Positions 1 to 6,049 are shown, counted from the stretch's first letter. The stretch is 8,296 bases of DNA from Actinomycetes bacterium (GCA_021815935.1 JAKAZH010000075.1:1-8296); one strand, 5' to 3'. Notes: generated by a model from the letters alone, not told the origin. Translations and numbers: made by a program.

Positions 1-141
1 TTCCATCGAGATGTGACCGTGACCTGGCCTTCTACCAATCCAGGTTCGTATGATGCCAACCCCAAGACCACTGGCTCGCTGACATACGCTTTTATGGCGG
101 TCACGGTGTCATGGCGCGAACACCGTCGAGAGGTCGCAACG

Positions 142-160
142 ATCCTACTAGTGGTAGGAT
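142..160 (+). promoter_or_regulatory. Palindromic operator with -10 box for the first TA operon
   Basis: ATCCTAC at 142-148 and GTAGGAT at 154-160 are exact inverted repeats around a 5-nt centre; the inner A150/T152 also pair, so 16 of the 18 non-central bases are symmetrical. The right arm holds TAGGAT (155-160), a good actinobacterial -10 hexamer. Seven nucleotides later comes a GTG (168-170) in frame with the antitoxin, so transcription would start at or beside the start codon. No convincing -35 is visible; GTCGCA at 133-138 is a weak candidate. VapB-type antitoxins usually bind a palindrome over their own promoter, and that is the likely use here (inference). Confidence 0.6.
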
Positions 161-167
161 TTACAAC

Positions 168-554
168 GTGCCCGCCTCAGCCAGGAAGAGAACATCGACG
201 CCGGAGCCTTCGCCAGCCGACTCGGCAGATGCGCTGATCGGCGAGATGCGGATCGAAGCTGGCCCGGCGTTCAGCCCAGGGACTCGGCTCCGGGTACGTG
301 GGTTGAACGTGCTCGCACAGCCTGGCGCCCAAGAGAAGGAGAAGGTCTCTCTGACACTGGACAAGCGACTTGTGGACGAGATCCGTGCGCAGTTCGGAGG
401 TCGGGCACTCTCGACGTCGATCAACGAGTTGCTCTATGCCGCGTTGGCTCAAGAGCACTTGGGCGAGCTTGTGGACGAGATAGAGCGGGAAGCGGGAACG
501 CCGTCCCCGGAAGCCTACGACCGGGTTCTCGCGCAGTGGTTCGCCGAGGACTGA
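168..554 (+). CDS. vapB: VapB-like antitoxin with long N-terminal extension
   Basis: This is the probable antitoxin partner of the PIN toxin that overlaps its stop codon. The GTG at 168 gives 128 residues. It is chosen because it follows the -10 box TAGGAT by 7 nt and lies just past the operator, which suggests a leaderless transcript. The recognisable part is the C-terminal half, beginning KEKVSLTLDKRLVDEIR: a short beta strand followed by helices, as in ribbon-helix-helix (RHH) antitoxins. The acidic tail, ending YDRVLAQWFAED, fits the segment that wraps the toxin. The first 45 or so residues are Pro/Ser/Ala-rich and unusual, as antitoxins of this type are mostly 70-90 residues. Other in-frame starts are ATG 246 and GTG 309; GTG 309 would give 81 residues, but neither has a good ribosome site. 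The antitoxin role is supported by fold and position, not by a precise family match. Confidence 0.72.
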   Translation: MPASARKRTSTPEPSPADSADALIGEMRIEAGPAFSPGTRLRVRGLNVLAQPGAQEKEKVSLTLDKRLVDEIRAQFGGRALSTSINELLYAALAQEHLGELVDEIEREAGTPSPEAYDRVLAQWFAED

Positions 555-976
555 AGAGCGTTCCTCCTGCACCATGGCCGTCGGTAGTGCTCGACAGCGA
601 AGGGCTGTTGGCCATCGCAAGGAACGACAGCGAGGACGCCAGGGCGGTCCTCGCCTCGTCCCGAGAAGCCGGCGTTCCCGTCTTGGTACCGGCGGTAGTG
701 CTCGCGGAGACGCTCTTCGGTGACAACCGGGACGCCCGAGCGAACCAGGCGCTCAAGAAGCTGCAAGTCGTGCCGGTTTCCGAGTCGGTCGCGCGGGTGG
801 CTTCGGTACTGAAGCGATTAGCCGACGTGAGTGGCGTGGCAGGGACGGTCGATGCACTCGTCGTGGCAATATCAGCCGCCGCTGGCGGAGGTGTCGTCCT
901 CACCGCCGACGCCGACGACATCGCGAAGTTGGCAGGCGCGGTCTCAGACGTCCGTATCCGGCCGGTGCTCGTCTGA
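536..976 (+). CDS. vapC: PIN-domain ribonuclease toxin, VapC family
   Basis: A VapC-type toxin: a Mg2+-dependent RNase that in this family cleaves tRNA or rRNA and is held inactive by its antitoxin. From GTG 536 it has 146 residues. The PIN acidic residues are in the right order: D20 in VVLDSEGLLA, E58 in VVLAETLFG, D106 in GTVDALVVAIS, and D125/D127/D128 in LTADADDIAKL. The start lies 19 nt inside the end of the antitoxin gene, so translation is probably coupled; no separate ribosome site is seen. The next in-frame start, GTG 587, would leave only two residues before the catalytic Asp, which is unlikely. The ATG at 574 is out of frame. All catalytic positions are present, so the toxin looks intact. 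It is probably cotranscribed with the antitoxin from the promoter at 142-160. Confidence 0.85.
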   Translation: MVRRGLKSVPPAPWPSVVLDSEGLLAIARNDSEDARAVLASSREAGVPVLVPAVVLAETLFGDNRDARANQALKKLQVVPVSESVARVASVLKRLADVSGVAGTVDALVVAISAAAGGGVVLTADADDIAKLAGAVSDVRIRPVLV

Positions 977-1035
977 GTGACCTGACGAGGGTCACCGCTC
1001 ACCATCGCCGAGGCGAAGGACGGTGTTCGGCGATG
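977..1035 (+). terminator. Two tandem hairpins after the first vapC
   Basis: Directly after the toxin stop, GTGACC (977-982) and GGTCAC (990-995) form a 6-bp stem with a 7-nt loop. Next, CATCGCCGA (1003-1011) and TCGGCGATG (1027-1035) form a perfect 9-bp stem with a 15-nt loop. Neither has a T-run, so neither is a textbook intrinsic terminator, though many actinobacterial terminators lack one. The position suggests 3'-end formation or RNA stability. The rest of the stretch to 1215 holds nothing recognisable apart from a 10-bp palindrome, TCTGATCAGA, at 1091-1100. Confidence 0.35.
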
Positions 1036-1215
1036 CCAGACGGAGCGATCCGCCGTCAAGAGTGGCCATTACCTGGTCTTTTGGTGCGGCTCTGATCAGA
1101 CAGGGCACTGGGGGAACGGCACACTGCGCCCGTCGGGAGCGTCCGTCCGAGCGACCGGCAAGCATGACCCGATCGACCGTGAGCGTTGATACAGATCAGA
1201 GTATGCCTTGAGGTA

Positions 1216-1365
1216 TCAGTGGTAGGTGATCGTCATGGTTCCTCCGAGGCTCGACGTGACCTCACCGGTGATCTTGCCGCGGTCGTTGGTGCAGGAGCCG
1301 CTTCCATCCGTGATTGTGCCGGCAAATGAGCCGGTGGTCGAGTTGATCCTGAACCGAGTTTCACG
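1216..1365 (-). pseudogene. C-terminal scrap of a probable secreted beta-rich protein
   Basis: Read on the minus strand, the last 45 or so codons before the stop at 1216-1218 encode a convincing protein tail rich in Thr, Ser and Gly (for example TTGSFAGTITDG, then SCTNDRGKITGEV, ending TMTITYH). This is the alternating pattern of an extracellular beta-sheet protein, with one Cys. Upstream in the same frame (to ATG 1434) the sequence loses that character. A good ribosome site, AAAGGAG, followed 8 nt later by a GTG lies just upstream but in another frame. The simplest reading is a secreted protein that has lost most of its body and suffered a frameshift. The family is not recognised. It lies downstream of the membrane protein gene on the same strand. 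Confidence 0.35.
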
Positions 1366-1449
1366 TCTTGAGCTCCTTTGTTGAGGGCGGGATTGGATTG
1401 AGGAAATGATCGAGTGGCGATCGCTGGGCGTCACGAAACGATGTGCGTT

Positions 1450-2181
1450 TCAAGCGACATGTGGGCGGGGGTCACCTCGGAGCAGGTAGATGCTGGTGAT
1501 GAGCGCCACGATCCCGTAGCCGATCGCCGGGGAGTAGCCGACGATCGAGGTGCCACCACTCGGGCTCAAAAGCCCCGTGGCCCCGCCGGCGGCAGAAAGC
1601 ACGGCCAAGACCACGGCCAGCCATCCCACCCAGGCCCTGGCTAGGTGGCCGCGGATCATGGCCAGGCCGAGGGCGACCAGGGTGCCGGCCATGAAGAACC
1701 CGAAGAGACCCGGCATGATGAGCCCGTTTTGGAGGTCGAAGAAGATCCGGACGAGCGCCGGGTCAGCCGGTCCTCCTTGGTTGTGGAGGTACACGAGGGC
1801 CGTCAAGGTCACGCCATCGAAGGCACCGATGGCGGTAGCGACGACTCCCGAGGACAGCACGACCGCCCCCAAGGGACTGTCGGGATCCCGCACTTGGATC
1901 ACCCGGGCCACGGTGGCGACGAACCACAGCCCGATGGCGATGGCGAGCACGGTCAAGAGGGTGAGCGAGAGGATGGATCCCTGGTGTGAGGCTAGGTAGT
2001 CGGAGATCTGGGCGGGGGTCGACGAGCTGGTCAGGCTGCCCACCCCGCCGGAGGCCACCGATGCACCGAGCAGGAGCACGACCGACAACAGGCCGAGGGC
2101 TCCGCCGGTGCGAATCCATTCCGACGTGATGCCCCGCCCGGCCTGGCCGGTTTCGGTTGCTGTCTGGATCTGGCTGGCCAT
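1450..2181 (-). CDS. Six-segment membrane protein of unknown function
   Basis: An integral membrane protein of 243 residues; its function is not recognised. The start at ATG 2181-2179 is supported by GGGAGGT ending 7 nt upstream; the frame is open further upstream, but that part is basic and unlike protein. Hydrophobic segments lie at about residues 25-47, 69-95, 104-131, 152-176, 183-205 and 217-234, giving six helices with short loops. The N-terminal 20 or so residues are polar (SQIQTATETG). The general look (small Ala/Gly/Val-rich helices, a loop with SSSTPAQISDYLASHQG) recalls actinobacterial proteins of the DUF4386 kind, but no diagnostic motif is seen and this is only a resemblance. The gene is divergent from the broken sensor kinase, with about 190 bp between the likely starts. 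It looks intact. Confidence 0.7.
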   Translation of the reverse strand: MASQIQTATETGQAGRGITSEWIRTGGALGLLSVVLLLGASVASGGVGSLTSSSTPAQISDYLASHQGSILSLTLLTVLAIAIGLWFVATVARVIQVRDPDSPLGAVVLSSGVVATAIGAFDGVTLTALVYLHNQGGPADPALVRIFFDLQNGLIMPGLFGFFMAGTLVALGLAMIRGHLARAWVGWLAVVLAVLSAAGGATGLLSPSGGTSIVGYSPAIGYGIVALITSIYLLRGDPRPHVA

Positions 2182-2193
2182 CGTGGCGACCTC
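2172..2193 (-). promoter_or_regulatory. Shine-Dalgarno site fixing the membrane protein start
   Basis: On the minus strand GGGAGGT lies 7 nt before ATG 2181-2179. It decides the start against the longer open frame reaching back to 2376. It also contrasts with the TA genes nearby, which have no such site. Confidence 0.65.
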
Positions 2194-2369
2194 CCGCTCG
2201 GACTCGAACTTCTTGGTGTGTCCATTGTCGGGAGCCGAGGCAGGAATGGCCAGGGAGTTGGCTCGAAACCTGGCGGGGGCTGACCGCACCATTTTTTGGG
2301 GCTGGCTACCTCGTATTGGTCGGTCTGTGCCCCTCCTTCGTGGCGGGGCCGAGATGTACCCTGACCTTG

Positions 2370-4228
2370 GTGTCACGCTCCGGTCTTCCCATCGGCTCGG
2401 CCCGGCGGCGGCTGGCAGTAGCCGCTGGTTTGTGCGCCCTGGCCTGGGCTCTCGCCGGGGTGTCTCTGGCCCTCCTGGTGGGCGGGCATGCCACGCTCCA
2501 CGACTTCGACCCCACCACGGTTGTCCTGCCGCTCACGTTGGCCGCGGTGGGAATGGTCGTCGTGGCCCACGTGCCGCGCAATCCCCTGGGCTGGTTGTTC
2601 CTGGCAGGGTCCTGCGTCGTGGGCCTCGAGGCGATCAGCGGCGCCCTCGCCTACCGCTCCCTTGCCTTGCACCAGGCTCCTCACGACCTCGGCGTATGGT
2701 CCGAATGGGTCGAGAACTGGCTGGGCGGGGTCTTGTTCCCGTCCGGCTTGGTGGCGGTCATCATGGTGCTCATCCCCACTGGGCAGCTGCCCTCGCAGCG
2801 GTGGCGCTGGAGCATGATCACCGGTCCGGCCCAGAGGAGCGCAAACAGCTCAAATGGATCGGCGTGCCACTGGCGGTGACGACGGTCGCCTACGCGGCCA
2901 TCGCCCTCGGCCCTCCGGGGGTGTCCTCGGCCGGCGACGGGGTGGTCGGCTGGACGATCGTGATCGTGGGCTACGGCACCGTCTTCCCGATCGCCATCGG
3001 GATCGCCATCGTGAGGTTCCGCCTCTACAGCATCGACGCAGCCATCAACCGGGCGGTGGTGTACTCGGTCCTCGCCGCGTTCATCGCCCTCGTCTACCTC
3101 GCCGTCGCAGTGGGATTCGCCTCGCTCGTCGGCTCCAAGTCGAACCTGGCGCTTTCGTTGGTGGGCGCGGCGATTGTGGCCGCAGGTTTCCAACCTGTTC
3201 GTGTCCGGGCGCAGCGTCTCGCCAACCGCGTCGTCTACGGGGCGCGGGCCACCCCCTACGAGGCGCTCGCCCGATTCTCCGAGCAGGCCGGAGATACGTA
3301 CGCCACCGACGAGGCGTTGCCCCAGATGGCCCGCGTCGTCGCCGAAGGGACCCGGGCGATGGCCGCTTGTGTCTGGCTTCGACACGGTGACACCCTCACG
3401 CCGGCCGCCCTCTGGCCACTGGAAGCCGACTGGCCGCCGCCCCAGCCCATCGCCGCTTTCGACCACAGCACTTCGGCGCCCGATACCACGTTCGTCGCTG
3501 TTCGTCGCGGCGACGACGTACTCGGTGCGCTGAGCGTCCGCATGCGTCCCGCCGAGTCGCTCACGCCGGTCGAAGCGGGACTCCTCGAGCATCTGGCCGG
3601 ACAGGCAGGTCTGTTCATGAAGAACGCAGGGCTCACCGCCGAGCTGCAGAAGACGGTCGTCGACCTGCAGGCGTCACGGCGGCGCATCGCCCACGCCGAG
3701 GACCAGGCCCGGCGTCGGATCGAGCGCGACCTCCACGACGGCGCCCAGCAGCACATCGTCGGACTGGCCTTCCAGCTGGCCAAGGTGGAGAAGGAGCTGC
3801 TCGCCTCCGGGGGCAGCACGAACGCCCTCTCGCTGCTGCGGACCCAAGCCCAAGAGGCCCTCGACTCGCTGCGGGAACTGGCCCACGGGGTGTACCCCCC
3901 GCTGCTCGCCGACAGAGGCCTCGGTGCGGCGTTACAGGCCCACTCGAGGCGGCTGGGCGTCGACGTGACGATCGACGCCAAGAACCTCCCGCGCTACCCG
4001 CCCGCGATCGAGGCGGCCGTGTACTTTTGCGTGCTCGAGGCGCTCCAGAACGCCCAGAAGCACTCCTGCGCTCGCCGCGTCGTGATCACGCTCGCCCGAG
4101 AGTCCGACGGGTTGGACTTTTCGATCCGCGTGATTTTCACCAAGCTCGGGCTCTTCGAAGAGCCCGACGCCAATCGACGTGTCAAGGCCACGCTGGTGTA
4201 TCTCGCTGGCAACGACACCAACCGCTGA
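2370..4228 (+). pseudogene. Broken sensor histidine kinase (HisKA_3 type)
   Basis: This is the remains of an actinobacterial NarL-partner sensor kinase. Part one, in the frame of GTG 2370, has an N-terminal membrane region (LAVAAGLCALAWALAG; AVGMVVVAHVPRNPLGWLFL) up to LIPTGQLPSQRW near 2811, then drifts off and stops at 2879. Part two is in another frame from about 2828 (GPEERKQLKW). It carries further membrane segments, a GAF-like stretch (about 3260-3600) and the phosphoacceptor box ERDLHDGAQQ, with His codon 3734-3736. In relatives a longer membrane stretch separates LPSxRW from EERxQLKW, so a frame-changing deletion is likely. The N-box follows (EALQNAQKH, Asn at 4049-4051), but at 4133 the family sequence ends. 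The DxGxG and later ATP-binding motifs are absent, replaced by an unrelated 31-residue tail. Two lesions make it non-functional as a kinase. The true start is uncertain; the frame is open from 2157. Confidence 0.85.
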
Positions 4229-4283
4229 CCGAACGCCCAAGCGGTTCCTGCTGCAGGAGCAGCCTGCGGCCTACCGCCGATGA
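4133..4283 (+). pseudogene. Unidentified gene tail fused to the kinase remnant
   Basis: From 4133 the kinase reading frame continues into protein-like but unrelated sequence (IFTKLGLFEEPDANRRVK, then ATLVYLAGNDTNR) before the stop at 4226-4228. Moving one base forward at that point opens another frame that also reads like a protein end, RFLLQEQPAAYRR, with its stop at 4281-4283. The two pieces may be one gene tail carrying a one-base frameshift. I do not recognise the family. The abrupt change in the middle of the kinase ATPase domain shows that this sequence was joined here by a deletion or insertion. Confidence 0.35.
4146..4167. repeat. 22-bp perfect palindrome beside the kinase breakpoint
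   Basis: TCGGGCTCTTC at 4146-4156 is followed without a spacer by its exact reverse complement at 4157-4167. It starts 13 nt after the point where kinase homology ends. It lies inside an open frame, encoding roughly LGLFEEPD. With no loop it would make a poor RNA hairpin but a good cruciform or dimeric protein site. It may be a recombination landmark or chance within coding sequence. Confidence 0.55.
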
Positions 4284-4366
4284 GATCGGCAACATGAGCA
4301 CGATCGACCTACCGATCGCCAACGCCCCGGCGGACCACGGTACTGGGCGCGGGAAGGCCAGAGTCC

Positions 4367-4483
4367 CGGGAGCGAGCCGTCGAGGCCATCGAGATTCACA
4401 TCGCCGGGTTGGAGGATGATGGAGCGTTCGTCCCCGAGGAGGTCGGCGCACCCCAGCTGCTGGCTGTTACGGTCGCGGCCTGA
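4367..4483 (+). pseudogene. hicB: HicB antitoxin C-terminal remnant
   Basis: About 38 codons before the stop at 4481-4483 read RERAVEAIEIHIAGLEDDG followed by AFVPEEVGAPQLLAVTVAA. HicB antitoxins end their partial RNase H-like fold with this kind of helix and tail (a helix like EAIELHIEGLREDG, then PxP and a final beta strand). The N-terminal half of HicB, with its beta strands and the YVPDLPG-type motif, is missing, and upstream sequence in this frame is not protein-like. There is no in-frame start at the break and no HicA toxin nearby. It is a non-functional relic of a HicAB pair. The match is by motif memory over a short stretch. Confidence 0.6.
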
Positions 4484-4784
4484 CGCTCCGGTCGCCCGGA
4501 CCCTGCCGGACGACCATGTTCGGTGGGGGTAGATGGGCGGGCACGCCGTCTACCTGAGCAAACGGTTTCGCCTTATGTCACCTCAAGACCACCAATAACA
4601 CATCACGCTCCGACGTCCGCCCAAAAAAGGGCGTGCTCAACGCTGGCGGGCCGCTGTCGTCCGGACCGCACTGGTCTCTCTCACTTTGCTCACCACGGCC
4701 TGCGGCGGCGGTACGTACGTGAAGCACATCCACAAAGCCTCGCACTCCCTCAGTAGCCAGCCACTGCAAGCTCGCGTCGGCAGT
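4484..4784. other. Gene-free stretch between the hicB relic and vapC
   Basis: No convincing coding sequence on either strand. The only structure noted is a small hairpin, CGCCC (4618-4622), six A, GGGCG (4629-4633). Its short stem, and no T-run after it on either strand, make it a weak terminator candidate for the minus-strand toxin that ends at 4785. Confidence 0.4.
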
Positions 4785-5198
4785 TCAGACCTCGATCACC
4801 TCCACGAGGTTTTTCAGACCGCGGAAGTCTTCCGGGTTGCGCGTGAAGACCGGAAGGTTCGCTGCACAGGCGGTCGCTGCGATCAGAAGATCCAAGGCTC
4901 GAGTCCCGCGGGCTTTTCGTCCGCTCGCGATCTCTGCGGCGTAGATCCGGCCGTAGGCGCGGGCAGCCTCTCCGTCGAATGGAAGGGGATCGAATGCCGC
5001 TTCTGCCCGCTGCAATCGGTCCTGTCGGCGGGCCCGCTCCTCGGCGTCCTGGGTAGCGTGCGGACCGGCCGCGAGCTCCGCCATGGTGATGGCGCTGACG
5101 GCCAGTTCCATCGGGAGCTTTCCCGCCTCGAGTTGTTCGAGATCGATGACGACGGAGGTATCGATGATCCCCCGGGGAACGCGTTTGGGATCAGGCAC
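4785..5198 (-). CDS. vapC: PIN-domain ribonuclease toxin, VapC family
   Basis: A VapC RNase toxin paired with the Phd/YefM-type antitoxin upstream. GTG 5198-5196 gives 137 residues and overlaps the antitoxin stop (5193-5191) by 8 nt, the usual coupled layout. The frame is open further upstream, to 5273, but that would lie deep inside the antitoxin gene. PIN residues are D13 (GIIDTSVVIDLE), E41 (AITMAELAAG), D103 (RALDLLIAATA) and N121/D124 (FTRNPEDF). The last motif, TRNPxDF, is typical of VapC paired with Phd-type antitoxins. All acidic positions are present, so the toxin should be active. It ends in VEVIEV, the last beta strand of the fold. No clear ribosome site precedes the GTG, so translation probably depends on the antitoxin. 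Confidence 0.87.
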   Translation of the reverse strand: MPDPKRVPRGIIDTSVVIDLEQLEAGKLPMELAVSAITMAELAAGPHATQDAEERARRQDRLQRAEAAFDPLPFDGEAARAYGRIYAAEIASGRKARGTRALDLLIAATACAANLPVFTRNPEDFRGLKNLVEVIEV

Positions 5199-5445
5199 GA
5201 GGGCTGGGGTCCTGGGATGCAACGCCGTCGAGGTCGGAGCGAAGTTGGGCCAGGTCGACGCTTGGCGCGCCACGGAACAGGGCGATGGCGCTGTCGGCGC
5301 TCACGAACCGGTGCCGCCGGAGTGGAGTCAGCTCACCGACGGGTACGCCGTTTCGGGTGACTACGAAGCTCTCGCCCTGGTCCAATCCCCTCATGATCTC
5401 GCCGCTGTCGTTCCGAAGCTGCCGTTGGGTGACGTCTCTGGCCAT
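5191..5445 (-). CDS. Phd/YefM-type antitoxin
   Basis: The antitoxin of the overlapping vapC, 84 residues from ATG 5445-5443. The N-terminal half is typical Phd/YefM: ARDVTQRQLRNDSGEIMRG, then GESFVVTRNGVPVGELTP. In this family that half dimerises, binds the operator and represses the operon. The C-terminal half, with LFRGAPSVDLAQLRSDLDG, is the flexible toxin-binding part. The ATG is preferred because it sits 6 nt after the -10 box TACGAT, with no Shine-Dalgarno, which points to leaderless translation. The promoter is buried in a long inverted repeat, so autorepression is very likely. The product belongs to the VapB antitoxins of Phd fold, distinct from the RHH-type antitoxins of the other two pairs in this window. 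Confidence 0.88.
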   Translation of the reverse strand: MARDVTQRQLRNDSGEIMRGLDQGESFVVTRNGVPVGELTPLRRHRFVSADSAIALFRGAPSVDLAQLRSDLDGVASQDPSPRA

Positions 5446-5447
5446 GA

Positions 5448-5478
5448 CGACATCGTAGCACGGAGTGCTACGATGTCG
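5448..5478 (-). promoter_or_regulatory. Inverted-repeat operator containing the antitoxin promoter
   Basis: CGACATCGTAGCAC (5448-5461) and GTGCTACGATGTCG (5465-5478) are perfect 14-bp inverted repeats around GGA. On the minus strand the -35 candidate TCGACA (5479-5474, 5 of 6 to consensus) and the -10 candidate TACGAT (5457-5452) are 16 nt apart, and the ATG follows 6 nt after the -10. A repressor bound to the repeat would cover the whole promoter. The stop codon of the upstream Imm5-like gene (5470-5468) also lies inside the repeat. Confidence 0.75.
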
Positions 5479-6031
5479 ATGTCCGACGACCCTGGTCGGG
5501 GAGAGTGACACCGGTCTGGAGGTCACGGATGATCGTGCCGAGTTGTCCAGATGAGAGGAGTCCGGGTCCGAGAGGGCCTGAACGATTCTGGCCGACAGAT
5601 GGAAGGGCTCGCAGGGCCGTCCGGACCTCAGTCGACATGTGGGTGAGCTGCCATCGGATTTCGTCCCCGGCGGCTTCTGGCCGGTCGGGAGCCGCCAGTC
5701 CGACCGCTTTGATGGCGTAGGCGGCGGCACCCAGTGCGTGCGCCCCCATGTGGCAGACGGCCACGGCTTGGCCGGCAGCTCGGGCAGCGGCCGCCGCGGC
5801 GGGATCTTTTACATCGTTGGCAGGAACACCACCGACGAACCGACGACGAATCCCGTCGGCAGTCTTCAGCTCTCCCCGGGCAAACGCCCGGGCCCGGGCG
5901 ATGGCAACGCGAGGACGGTCATCCTTCTGAGCTTCAGCCTCGAACAGCCCCAGAACTCGCTCTGCGCAGTCGGCCGCCCATCCGGCGACGAGACGTCGGT
6001 CGGCTTCGCTGAGCGTCTGTGGAGATACCAC
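5468..6031 (-). CDS. Imm5-like putative immunity protein
   Basis: An Ala-rich, mostly helical protein of 187 residues from GTG 6031-6029. The body resembles actinobacterial proteins labelled 'putative immunity protein' (Imm5-like): LVAGWAADCAERVLGLFEAE, DDRPRVAIARARAFARGEL, AGQAVAVCHMGAHALGAAAY, and EIRWQLTHMSTEVRTALR. Such helical Imm domains are thought to neutralise secreted toxins of competitors, but no function is proven for this subgroup. The start is chosen because protein-like family sequence begins there and TAGGAT (6044-6039) lies 7 nt upstream, implying a leaderless mRNA. The frame is open upstream, but that part looks like a recombinase tail. Its last codons run into the operator of the next TA pair. 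No partner toxin of the polymorphic type is visible. It could equally be a housekeeping protein that happens to lie among TA genes. Confidence 0.65.
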   Translation of the reverse strand: MVSPQTLSEADRRLVAGWAADCAERVLGLFEAEAQKDDRPRVAIARARAFARGELKTADGIRRRFVGGVPANDVKDPAAAAAARAAGQAVAVCHMGAHALGAAAYAIKAVGLAAPDRPEAAGDEIRWQLTHMSTEVRTALRALPSVGQNRSGPLGPGLLSSGQLGTIIRDLQTGVTLPDQGRRTSTS

Positions 6032-6049
6032 CGTCGTGATCCTACGTAG
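6029..6049 (-). promoter_or_regulatory. Putative leaderless promoter of the Imm5-like gene
   Basis: On the minus strand TAGGAT (6044-6039) is followed by 7 nt and then GTG (6031-6029). It is the same -10 hexamer and spacing as at the first antitoxin. An 8-bp palindrome, CTACGTAG (6042-6049), overlaps the -10. The -35 is weak: TTCGAA at 6067-6062 with a 17-nt spacer is the best seen. Confidence 0.45.

Noticed and set aside
16..107. 9-bp inverted repeat (ACCGTGACC at 16-24 and GGTCACGGT at 99-107)
   Set aside because: The 74-nt gap and the common base pattern make chance likely, and no function follows.
1..141. Open frames on both strands at the left edge, one reading VTVTWPSTNPGSYD on the plus strand
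   Set aside because: Too short and cut by the window edge. No start with a ribosome site and no family recognised; it could be the end of a neighbouring gene but cannot be supported.
421..1059. 212-codon open frame on the minus strand
   Set aside because: It is antisense to the first vapC; the product is Ser/Thr/Arg-rich with no domain.
1023..1211. 62-codon open frame between the first TA operon and the secreted-protein relic
   Set aside because: No ribosome site, no protein-like pattern, and it begins inside the hairpin region.
1187..1218. 6-bp inverted repeat TGATAC/GTATCA at the end of the secreted-protein relic
   Set aside because: The stem is short with a 20-nt loop; too weak to call a terminator.
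2681..3592. Long 303-codon open frame on the minus strand
   Set aside because: It lies opposite the sensor kinase remnant, is very rich in Arg, Gly, Asp and His, and has no recognisable fold. It is a mirror effect of GC-rich codons.
4686..5360. 224-codon open frame on the plus strand
   Set aside because: It runs antisense to the vapC and its antitoxin, which have clear motifs. Its product is low-complexity and unlike any family.
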